Positions 19,163 to 25,906 of a stretch of 39,375 nucleotides of DNA are shown here, one piece after another. A program made the position numbers and the translations under genes. The stretch spans positions 1 through 39,375 of the forward strand of contig NZ_RDQM01000019.1 in NCBI RefSeq assembly GCF_003703475.1, read 5' to 3'. How positions within the stretch are numbered: the stretch's first letter is position 1; each line of letters opens with the position of its first letter. Source of the DNA: Allofranklinella schreckenbergeri (lineage in GTDB: Bacteria; Pseudomonadota; Gammaproteobacteria; Burkholderiales; Burkholderiaceae_C). Under the pieces are notes generated by a model that was not told the origin of the DNA, ran no database searches, and saw only the letters and a list, made by a program, of their open reading frames with translations.

Positions 19163-21340
19163 ATGACTCCCGCCATCCGCAAAGCCCTCGACAAGCTCGG
19201 CCTGCACCGCGACATCGATCTGGTGCTGCACCTGCCCCTGCGCTATGAGGACGAAACCCGCGTCGTGCCCATCGCCCAGGCGCGCGAAGGGCGCAGCGTG
19301 CTGATCGAGGCCACCGTCACCCACTGCGAAGTGCAACTGCACCCGCGCCGCCAGCTCGTGGCCATGGTGGAAGATGCCAGCGGCAGCTGCCAACTGCGCT
19401 TTTTGCACTTCTACCCCTCGCAGCAAAAAAGCCTGGCGCCCGGCAAGCGCCTGCGGCTGTATGGCGAAATGCGCGGCGGCTTCTGGGGCCGCGAAATGGT
19501 GCACCCCCAACTGCGCAAGGCCGATGCGCCCCTGCCCGCCGCCCTCACCCCCGTCTATCCCGTCAGCAAGGGCCTGCCCCAAGCCTATCTGCGGCGCATG
19601 ATCGTCACCGCCTTGCAACGCATCGCCCTGCCCGACACCCTGCCCGCAGCCCTGTTCGAGCGCATCGGCCCGCCGCCCCTGCCCAAAGGCGCGCCAAGGG
19701 TTGAAGCCCAGAGTGGGGCGGACAGCCCCTGGTGGCCGCTGGCGCAAACCCTGCGTTTTCTGCACCACCCTGCGCCCGACGTGGCCTTGCACACCCTGCA
19801 AGACCACAGCCACCCCGCCTGGCAGCGCCTGAAGGTGGAAGAACTGCTGGCCCAGCAACTCTCGCAATACCGCGTGCGCCAACTGCGCCAGCGCCTGCGC
19901 GCGCCCGTGCTGCGGCCCGCGCGGGTTGCTGGCCATGACGCCGGTTCAGCCCTGCCCCTGCACGAGCAACTGCTGGCCCGCATCCCCTTTGCGCTCACCC
20001 GCGCCCAGCGCCGCGTGGTGGGCGAAATCCTGGCCGATATCACCCGCCCCATCCCCATGCACCGCCTGCTGCAAGGCGATGTGGGCTCGGGCAAAACCAT
20101 CGTCGCCGCCTTGGCCGCCTGCGCCTGCATCGACGCGGGCTGGCAATGCGCCCTCATGGCCCCCACCGAAATCCTGGCCGAGCAACACCTGCGCAAACTC
20201 TCCGACTGGCTCGATCCTCTGCTGCAAGCGCGTGGCCAGCACGTCGCCTGGCTGGCGGGTGCGCAGAAAAAAAAAGAGCGCCAGGCCACGCTGGACGCCA
20301 TCGCATCCGGCCAGGCCGCGCTCGTCGTCGGCACCCACGCCGTCATCCAGGAACACGTGCGCTTTGCCCGGCTGGGGCTGGCGCTCATCGATGAGCAACA
20401 CCGCTTTGGCGTCGAACAACGCCTGAGCCTGCGCAACCGCCAGGGCGATGGGGCCGCCGCCACGCCAGCCCATCCCGCCCAGCCGGGCGAGGCCGCCTCC
20501 GCCCCGGAGCCGCACATGCTCATGATGAGCGCCACCCCCATCCCGCGCACCCTGGCCATGAGCTACTACGCCGATCTGGACGTCTCCACCATCGACGAAC
20601 TCCCCCCCGGTCGCACCCCCGTCGATACCCGCCTCATCGCCGACGCCCGGCGCGACGAACTCATCGCACGCCTGGCCCATCAAATCGCCCAAGGCCGACA
20701 AGCCTATTGGGTCTGCCCCCTCATCGAAGAAAGCGAAGCGCTGGACCTCTCCAACGCCACCGCCACCTACGAAGAACTCTGCGCCGCCATGCCCCAGGCC
20801 CGCATCGGCCTGCTGCACTCGCGCATGCCGCAGGCGGAAAAACACAGTGTCATGGCGCAATTCGCCGCTGGGGACATGGGCCTGCTCGTCGCCACCACCG
20901 TCATCGAAGTCGGCGTGGACGTGCCCAACGCCTCCCTCATGGTCGTCGAACACGCCGAGCGCTTTGGCCTCTCGCAACTGCATCAACTGCGCGGCCGCGT
21001 CGGCCGCGGCACAGCGCAATCGGCCTGCATCCTGCTCTACACCCCCGGCGAAACCGGCCGCCTGGGCGACACCGCCAAAGAACGCCTGCGCGCCATGGCC
21101 CAAACCAACGACGGCTTTGAAATCGCCCGCCGCGACCTCGAAATCCGCGGCCCCGGCGAATTCCTCGGCGCCCGCCAATCCGGCGCCGCCCTGCTGCGCT
21201 TTGCCGACCTGGAGGCCGATCAACCCCTACTCGAATGGGCCCGCACCGCCGCCCCCATCATGCTGCGCGAACACCCCCAGCAGGCCGAAGAACACATGCG
21301 GCGCTGGCTGGGGGTGCGGTGGGAGTATTTGAAGGCGTGA
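19163..21340 (+). CDS. recG: ATP-dependent DNA helicase RecG
   Basis: RecG (725 residues) reverses stalled forks and processes recombination intermediates. An N-terminal wedge (OB-fold) domain spans roughly residues 50-160. The two helicase lobes have the P-loop GDVGSGKT, the APTEILAEQH motif, the Walker B DEQHRFGV unique to RecG, MSATPIPRTLAM, TTVIEVGVDVPNA and QLHQLRGRVGRG. The C-terminal part has FEIARRDLEIRGPGEFLG. The ATG at 19163 is preferred to a GTG at 19139. Very high GC and a strong preference for C-ending codons set it apart from the accessory genes that follow. Confidence 0.97.
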   Translation: MTPAIRKALDKLGLHRDIDLVLHLPLRYEDETRVVPIAQAREGRSVLIEATVTHCEVQLHPRRQLVAMVEDASGSCQLRFLHFYPSQQKSLAPGKRLRLYGEMRGGFWGREMVHPQLRKADAPLPAALTPVYPVSKGLPQAYLRRMIVTALQRIALPDTLPAALFERIGPPPLPKGAPRVEAQSGADSPWWPLAQTLRFLHHPAPDVALHTLQDHSHPAWQRLKVEELLAQQLSQYRVRQLRQRLRAPVLRPARVAGHDAGSALPLHEQLLARIPFALTRAQRRVVGEILADITRPIPMHRLLQGDVGSGKTIVAALAACACIDAGWQCALMAPTEILAEQHLRKLSDWLDPLLQARGQHVAWLAGAQKKKERQATLDAIASGQAALVVGTHAVIQEHVRFARLGLALIDEQHRFGVEQRLSLRNRQGDGAAATPAHPAQPGEAASAPEPHMLMMSATPIPRTLAMSYYADLDVSTIDELPPGRTPVDTRLIADARRDELIARLAHQIAQGRQAYWVCPLIEESEALDLSNATATYEELCAAMPQARIGLLHSRMPQAEKHSVMAQFAAGDMGLLVATTVIEVGVDVPNASLMVVEHAERFGLSQLHQLRGRVGRGTAQSACILLYTPGETGRLGDTAKERLRAMAQTNDGFEIARRDLEIRGPGEFLGARQSGAALLRFADLEADQPLLEWARTAAPIMLREHPQQAEEHMRRWLGVRWEYLKA

Positions 21341-21344
21341 AAAA

Positions 21345-21503
21345 TTAGCAGGCTGCTGAAATACTGCCGACGCTGGGCGAAAACATCCGACATGATGCCC
21401 TGATCGCCCCTTCGCAGACCATAAATCAATGAATTGCGATGGCTTGAGGCGGCAAGTCTGGGGCTTTTCAGCCTGTCAATTCAGTATTTCAGCAGCCTGC
21501 TAA
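21345..21503. mobile_element. 159-bp MITE with perfect 22-bp terminal inverted repeats
   Basis: TTAGCAGGCTGCTGAAATAC (plus TG) at 21345-21366 is repeated exactly in inverse at 21482-21503. The interior of 115 bp has no gene. The outermost bases leave TA on both sides of GCAGG/CCTGC, which would fit a TA target duplication. It starts 4 bp after the recG stop and reaches into the end of the pilin accessory gene. A full-length partner transposase is not in the window. Confidence 0.8.
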
Positions 21504-22294
21504 GCCCCATTTAGATAGGGGTCTATCGCCAATGCATGAATCGGCTTCCCTGTATTTTTGTCAACCAATATAGTCCAAAAAACCCGCTCTCGACTCAACG
21601 GCAGCCAGCCCACATTGTTTTGGTTTTTTATATTTAATTTGGAAATGACGCTCCTTAACACATCTTGTGCTTGTGGTGATAGCGCATCTATCGATTGAAT
21701 TCGATCGCGAATAGGGGGGTGTACGGTATCCAGCTCTCTATAGAGAGAAGGGAAGAATTGTAAATCTTTATTTTCTAAGCCGCTAAACACCATAGAAAAA
21801 AAATCTGCCTGGGTTGCATCAGGGGGTTGAACGGCAACTACATAATTTTCCACGTAGCTGAGATTGCGCCATTTCGGATTTGGAGCCTTGGCCATTTCTT
21901 CTTTAGACAAATCTCCAGCACTGACGGCCTCATACCTGTCTACTGTGTACACGAGAAATGCCAATCTATTTTGACTCAGCATGTGTAGGCCATAAAATAA
22001 TGCGGCCAGTTGCACTGCAGCAATAACGCTGTAATCTATTATACGCTCTCGCCGCTGCTTGTTTTGGTTGAAAATTACTAGAGATAACGCAGGCCCTAAC
22101 ACAATATCGCATGCAATCAGCACCAAAAAAATCTCCCACCCCTTCAAAAATCGAAGAGTTCCATAAGGAAACCAAAAATGGTTGACTGCCAAGACGACCA
22201 AGACCGCCAGCGTAGCCGTAATAGACAGATGGATTAATGCAGCCTTGATTTTTGCTCGCAGCAGAGAAGATGAATAAATATTTTTCAGAAGCAT
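21500..22294 (-). CDS. TfpX/TfpZ-family type IV pilin accessory protein
   Basis: Protein of 264 residues resembling the TfpX/TfpZ accessory proteins encoded beside group-specific pilins, which help pilin assembly at the inner membrane. Two to three N-terminal membrane helices (about residues 18-38, 53-75 and 88-106) are followed by a soluble domain; RFLKGWEIFLVLIACDIVLGPALSLVIFN (quoted in parts: KGWEIFLVLIACDIVLGP, LSLVIFN) is the typical region. It begins 17 bp after the pilin gene at 22312. The stop codon TAG (21502-21500) lies inside the MITE terminal repeat, so the natural C-terminus may have been changed. Confidence 0.8.
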   Translation of the reverse strand: MLLKNIYSSSLLRAKIKAALIHLSITATLAVLVVLAVNHFWFPYGTLRFLKGWEIFLVLIACDIVLGPALSLVIFNQNKQRRERIIDYSVIAAVQLAALFYGLHMLSQNRLAFLVYTVDRYEAVSAGDLSKEEMAKAPNPKWRNLSYVENYVVAVQPPDATQADFFSMVFSGLENKDLQFFPSLYRELDTVHPPIRDRIQSIDALSPQAQDVLRSVISKLNIKNQNNVGWLPLSRERVFWTILVDKNTGKPIHALAIDPYLNGA

Positions 22295-22311
22295 CTTTCA
22301 AGTTGGCATCA

Positions 22312-22809
22312 TCAGTGCCTGCAACTGGATGGTAAATAGCGAGTTGGGATGTTGGTTCCACCGGCCGGAAAACCGCAACGCCAAGCGACAACATCTTTTG
22401 ATGTACCGCGTACAAAATCAGCCGCAACAGACGGAGTTGTCAGACTCGCATCGCTGAATGGTTCCAGCGACAAGGTTACCGTCCCTCCCAATTGGGGAAT
22501 ATTTTGCGCGTCCACTTGGATCACTCCCACAGGGCTAGTGCGTATTTCCGCCACATATTGACTAAGACCGAGACCCCCGCCATTACCCTCGCCGCATCCA
22601 AAGCCATTGGGCAGGGGAGGGGATATCAACCCCACTTTTGACGCCTCTATGATTGATGTGCGGCACTTGGATGCGGCTAACAAAACCTCGGAAACACGTC
22701 CACGCACGGTGTAATCTTGATAAGCAGGAAATGCAACAGCGGCCAAAATACCAATGATGGCTACTACGATCATCAATTCAATCAAAGTAAAGCCATGATG
22801 CTTTTTCAT
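22312..22809 (-). CDS. Type IV pilin (minor or second major pilin)
   Basis: Type IVa pilin, 165 residues. The short leader MKKHHG is cut before [20 protein letters not shown], with Glu at mature position 5; this helix anchors subunits in the membrane before fibre assembly. A C-terminal cysteine pair (WRCGF, LPSSC) closes the D-region. It is about half identical by eye to the pilin at 23045, so it is a tandem duplicate. The ATG at 22809 follows AGAGGA. It is cotranscribed with the TfpX-type gene. Confidence 0.93.
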   Translation of the reverse strand: MKKHHGFTLIELMIVVAIIGILAAVAFPAYQDYTVRGRVSEVLLAASKCRTSIIEASKVGLISPPLPNGFGCGEGNGGGLGLSQYVAEIRTSPVGVIQVDAQNIPQLGGTVTLSLEPFSDASLTTPSVAADFVRGTSKDVVAWRCGFPAGGTNIPTRYLPSSCRH

Positions 22810-22978
22810 TATTAGTCCTCTTTGCATGATTTTTATGCAATCGGCCCTTCCGAAAAATCTTACCGCATGATGCTAGGGAGAAAATCGTACAGTCTCATGC
22901 ACAAAGGTGAATTGAGCGCTGTGCAGATTTTAGAGTGCGTGACCTTCCATCGGGATGGCTATAGAAGATTGCAGTAAT

Positions 22979-23003
22979 AAAAAGGCCCCAGTAGGGGCCT
23001 TTT
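22979..23003 (-). terminator. Terminator of the upstream pilin gene
   Basis: On the minus strand AAAAGGCCCC, a 4-nt loop and GGGGCCTTTTT with ATTAC after it form a strong intrinsic terminator. It separates the two pilin genes, so the second needs its own promoter or read-through. Confidence 0.9.
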
Positions 23004-23044
23004 CGTAGGAAGCAAGGGCATCGCCATTTGACGTGCCCACTGCA

Positions 23045-23545
23045 TTAGCCGCGGCAGCTTGCGGGCAGATAACGCTGCGGAATGGTTGTACCGCCAGCAG
23101 TGTGGCCGCAACGCCATGCAACGACAGCTTGCTCGGTACCGCGCACAAAGTCAGTGTTGACGGATGGGGTAGCCATAGCAGTGTCAGAGAAAGGCTCCAA
23201 GCTCAGCACATCGGTAGCACCAAGCTGAGAAATGTTCTGAGCCTTGACAGTGATAATGCCGGTGTTGGTGGTATGCAGTTCAGCCACGTATTGAGTCAGA
23301 CCGCCAGCCGGAGCACCTTCACCGCAACCGAAGCCATCTGCGGCAGGAGCAGTGGTCATACCAGTCTGCGAAACTTCGGTGATGGTAGTGCGGCACTGGG
23401 AAGCTGCCAGCATCACTTCAGAAACACGAGCGCGAGCAGTGTAGTCCTGGTAAGCAGGCAGAGCCACAGCGGCCAGAATACCGATAATCGCGACCACGAT
23501 CATCAGTTCGATCAGGGTGAAACCTTTTTGCAGAGTTGCTTTCAT
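23045..23545 (-). CDS. pilA: Type IV major pilin PilA
   Basis: Type IVa pilin, 166 residues: leader MKATLQKG, then [20 protein letters not shown] with the conserved Glu5, [19 protein letters not shown] typical of betaproteobacterial pilins, and the C-terminal disulfide pair WRCGH...LPASC. PilA is the fibre subunit for twitching, adhesion and DNA uptake. The own sigma-54 promoter 80 bp upstream and the strong terminator suggest it is the major pilin of the pair. Start ATG at 23545 with AAGGAG upstream. Confidence 0.93.
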   Translation of the reverse strand: MKATLQKGFTLIELMIVVAIIGILAAVALPAYQDYTARARVSEVMLAASQCRTTITEVSQTGMTTAPAADGFGCGEGAPAGGLTQYVAELHTTNTGIITVKAQNISQLGATDVLSLEPFSDTAMATPSVNTDFVRGTEQAVVAWRCGHTAGGTTIPQRYLPASCRG

Positions 23546-23595
23546 GTCTTTACTCCTTGGTTGGGAATGGTTGAAAAATAAACTTACCTTCAGTT

Positions 23596-23614
23596 ATTGA
23601 ACCCCTCGTTCAAT
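23596..23614 (-). other. Hairpin at the 5' end of the pilA leader
   Basis: ATTGAAC (23596-23602) and GTTCAAT (23608-23614) form a perfect 7-bp stem with a 5-nt loop. It would lie at the very start of the pilA transcript and could protect the mRNA 5' end. Confidence 0.5.
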
Positions 23615-23625
23615 GCCTATGAAGA

Positions 23626-23642
23626 ATGCAAGGGGCGTGCCA
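23626..23642 (-). promoter_or_regulatory. Sigma-54 promoter of pilA
   Basis: On the minus strand TGGCAC-GCCCC-TTGCAT matches the sigma-54 consensus TGGCAC-N5-TTGCW exactly, with GG and GC at the -24/-12 positions. The transcript should start near 23615. Sigma-54 promoters need an activator; PilR, encoded at 28573-30318, is the expected one. Confidence 0.9.
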
Positions 23643-24020
23643 GGCCGCAATGTGTACATAAATGTCAATGAAAGTAGCGGGTGGGCAGGTTTTGTGACAT
23701 TGCGCGCCGATTTTGGTCAGGTGAGGCGCAAAAATTGGCCAATCTGGGTGCCAATTTTTGGCAGAGGGCAAAAATTGGAGGTGAGGGCTGACAAGTTTGG
23801 GCTGGGGCTAGCGGGTTTGCTTCCCCTTCGTCCTGAGCGCCGCCCCCCGCTGTGGTCATCAAGTCGTGTCCGTCTTTTTGCAGCAGATGGCAGGCGGGTT
23901 CCCCGCTTGGGCGCCTACGGGGCAGCACGCTGAGTTGGTAAACATTGTGACTTGCACAGCAGGCCAAGCTGTTAGACTGCCAAACAGTGCGAATCACTGT
24001 GTATTTCTGCGAATTGCTTC
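23643..24020. other. Intergenic region pilA-cassette, with repeated CAAAAATTGG
   Basis: 378 bp without a recognisable gene. CAAAAATTGG occurs at 23729-23738 and 23769-23778, and inverted at 23751-23760, all within 50 bp and placed 84-152 bp upstream of the pilA -24 box. They may be PilR or other regulator sites, or a hairpin. A palindrome follows at 23984-24000. Confidence 0.5.
23984..24000. promoter_or_regulatory. 17-bp palindrome, possible operator
   Basis: ACAGTG-CGAAT-CACTGT is a perfect inverted repeat ending 20 bp before the start of the two-gene cassette. Its form suits a dimeric repressor, but no regulator gene is part of the cassette and the promoter is not clear (weak TTGCAC at 23952 and TAGACT at 23973, 15 bp apart). 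Confidence 0.35.
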
Positions 24021-24947
24021 ATGTCCTACTCCAGCCATTCTCCAGAGGAACGTTTGCAGCGTATGCAGACTTTGTTCCCCGGATCTGCCCTTTACCTGAA
24101 AAACAAGTGGCGGGGCGGGCATAACGGCAGAAAAGGCACGGACTATGAAAGACTGTATGCAGCGTTCGCCCTTGCCCAAGTCTTGGTGAGGTATTGCATG
24201 CTGCCGAGGGTGGAACGGTGGCCAGCCGTGTATGAGCAAGTTGAAGCGGCGGTGGACGACTTGCTGGTGGAGACTGCTGATGGGGCCAGATACCATCAAC
24301 TGAAGAATGTTCAAGACCTTTCCTGGGGACGTGGGGAAGAAGGCTCTGTGCATGCGGACTTCATGATGCAAAAGAGCCTTTCTGACGCATTGGAAGAGCG
24401 GGGCTCCACGGTTCTTGTGGTGGCGAACTTGGGTTTAGCCGATAAGTTAAAGAGAACGCTTCCAGAAAATATTGAAGAACATACTGAAGTCGAGTTCTTT
24501 CCTTTTTGTGATGGCTCAATCAATCGTTTGATTTTCGAACATCATCCTTTGAGAGAGATTCTTGCTCAGTTGAGCATAACTTCCAGTCCTGACTTGGCTG
24601 AATTGGGATTTGTTTATTCCGCTCTTGCAGCAGCCTTTATGCATAGCGATAAGGGTGGAAGGGTTGATGAACTTTTGATGATCGCCCAAGAGCAATCTCC
24701 GCAATTGATCAGGCTTCTGCCTGAGCAGGCTGCCAATATAAAAATTAAGGATGAATTGAAAAATATCCTCCGCGAAATTCCAGACTTCAGATTCAGTATT
24801 GAAAGAGGGTTTTTCGAATGGAGTCGAAAAAATGATTCAGGTGTTTTGAAGTACAGCTGCCTGACGCCCCAGTTTGACGCCTTCCAGAAAATGATAATCC
24901 AAGCCAATCCCAAAACCTTTGAGCAGTTGGAGGAGTTCTTGCTATGA
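24021..24947 (+). CDS. Putative nuclease-like protein of a two-gene cassette
   Basis: Unrecognised protein of 308 residues. The N-terminal third has the order GRKGTDYERLYAAFALAQ (E43), VDDLLVE (D79/D80) and YHQLKN (Q93, K95). This spacing resembles the PD-(D/E)xK-type nuclease domain found in DUF4297/Cap4-like defence proteins (Glu helix, Asp, then Q/E-x-K). The rest is mixed alpha/beta without a clear motif. There is no signal peptide or membrane helix. It overlaps the next gene by 4 bp (ATGA), so the two proteins are probably made together. Lower GC than the flanking genes suggests horizontal transfer. The start at 24021 lacks a good Shine-Dalgarno; 24063 is an alternative. The nuclease call is inference. 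Confidence 0.55.
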   Translation: MSYSSHSPEERLQRMQTLFPGSALYLKNKWRGGHNGRKGTDYERLYAAFALAQVLVRYCMLPRVERWPAVYEQVEAAVDDLLVETADGARYHQLKNVQDLSWGRGEEGSVHADFMMQKSLSDALEERGSTVLVVANLGLADKLKRTLPENIEEHTEVEFFPFCDGSINRLIFEHHPLREILAQLSITSSPDLAELGFVYSALAAAFMHSDKGGRVDELLMIAQEQSPQLIRLLPEQAANIKIKDELKNILREIPDFRFSIERGFFEWSRKNDSGVLKYSCLTPQFDAFQKMIIQANPKTFEQLEEFLL

Positions 24948-25642
24948 CTGATACAGCTACCAGGGTTTATAGCGTTTATGCTGAAAAGGATGCAGATGCT
25001 CGGGATTTGGTGGATAGAATTGCCAATCAGAATCTGAATGTCGCAGAGTATCGCCAGGCGATGATTGCTCTTGGCAAAGCGCTGGCTTCTTTTTTGCCTC
25101 AAAAAATCTCTTCCCCTCTGGAGGACATCTACGTTGTTTGCACGGTGGAAGATGCTGACTTTCTTGCGAGAGGGATTATTGAGCGCTTGGAGCAAAGCGG
25201 GCTTGGCTCCAGGGTCAAGCTGATGTGTCTTTGGAATGAAAGAGTGCGGGAGGGCGATATTTCCATTTCTCCCATATTCAAGCAATATAAAGAAGGCCAA
25301 ACCACCCAAACGGCTTCATTCGTCGTCGTCAAGTCGATCATTTCTGGCGCTTGTGTGGTGAAAACGAATTTGACAAGGGCGATCTCTGCTGTGGAGGTGA
25401 ATCAGATTTTTGTGGTTGCACCAGTCATTTTGAAAGGCGCGCAAGAAAGGTTGGCCAAGGAGTTTCCCAAGGCCATTTCGGATAAATTCGAGTTTTTTTG
25501 GGTGGCTGAAGACTCCAGAAAGAATGGAGAGAACGTGGAGCCTGGCATTGGCGGTTCCGTCTATGAGCGCTTGGGTTTTGGGGATGAATCGAGAAAAAAT
25601 AAATATATCCCTGAAATAGTCAAGCAACGCAGGCGCGCTTGA
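24944..25642 (+). CDS. Putative phosphoribosyltransferase-like protein of the cassette
   Basis: Protein of 232 residues with a Rossmann-like pattern recalling PRTases: DIYVVCTVEDADFLARGI (61-78), a strand VKLMCLW, then ASFVVVKSIISGACVVKTNL (125-143) at the place of the PRPP loop, IFVVAPVILKGAQERL (155-170) and a C-terminal IGGSVYERLGFGD. The two acidic residues normally opening the PRPP loop appear replaced (KS), so catalytic activity is doubtful. A strong Shine-Dalgarno (GGAGGAG) precedes the overlapping ATG. PRTase-like proteins paired with nucleases are known from computational surveys of conflict systems, but family membership here is unverified. Confidence 0.5.
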   Translation: MTDTATRVYSVYAEKDADARDLVDRIANQNLNVAEYRQAMIALGKALASFLPQKISSPLEDIYVVCTVEDADFLARGIIERLEQSGLGSRVKLMCLWNERVREGDISISPIFKQYKEGQTTQTASFVVVKSIISGACVVKTNLTRAISAVEVNQIFVVAPVILKGAQERLAKEFPKAISDKFEFFWVAEDSRKNGENVEPGIGGSVYERLGFGDESRKNKYIPEIVKQRRRA

Positions 25643-25906
25643 CGGCGGGGATTGATGGCTATTGGGCTCTGTTCTTTCTCGTCGATCAAGAACTCTCTTA
25701 TTGCGGTAGCGCTCTTGGCTGATAATGCATTCGATGCCTGCTTTGCTGCAACGTTTGCTGCGGTTGACTTTTGATGCGTTTCGATAGTCCCACGGCGTGC
25801 GCAGTGGCAGCAAGGCGGCTCTCGGTGCTGTATATATAGATAGAGGGCGCTTGGCCAAGGATGGGTTGCAAGTGCTCTTTGTCCTCTCCCCACAGGAAAA
25901 ATGCAT
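25643..25906. other. Intergenic region cassette-ETF-QO
   Basis: 264 bp without a recognisable gene, terminator or element of the dispersed family. A run TGTATATATAGATAG near 25832 could serve as a -10 region for the next gene. A minus-strand frame across 25650-25790 gives peptides I cannot assign, possibly a gene remnant at the island edge. Confidence 0.4.

Noticed and set aside
19946-21223. Gly-rich minus-strand reading frame opposite recG
   Set aside because: The Gly/Ala/Asp-rich repeats are the complement of GCC/GGC-type codons in recG, not a PE_PGRS-like or calcium-binding protein.
23665-23997. Short minus-strand frame of 110 codons between pilA and the cassette
   Set aside because: No ribosome-binding site or family features; it overlaps repeated motifs and the palindrome, which fit a regulatory region better.
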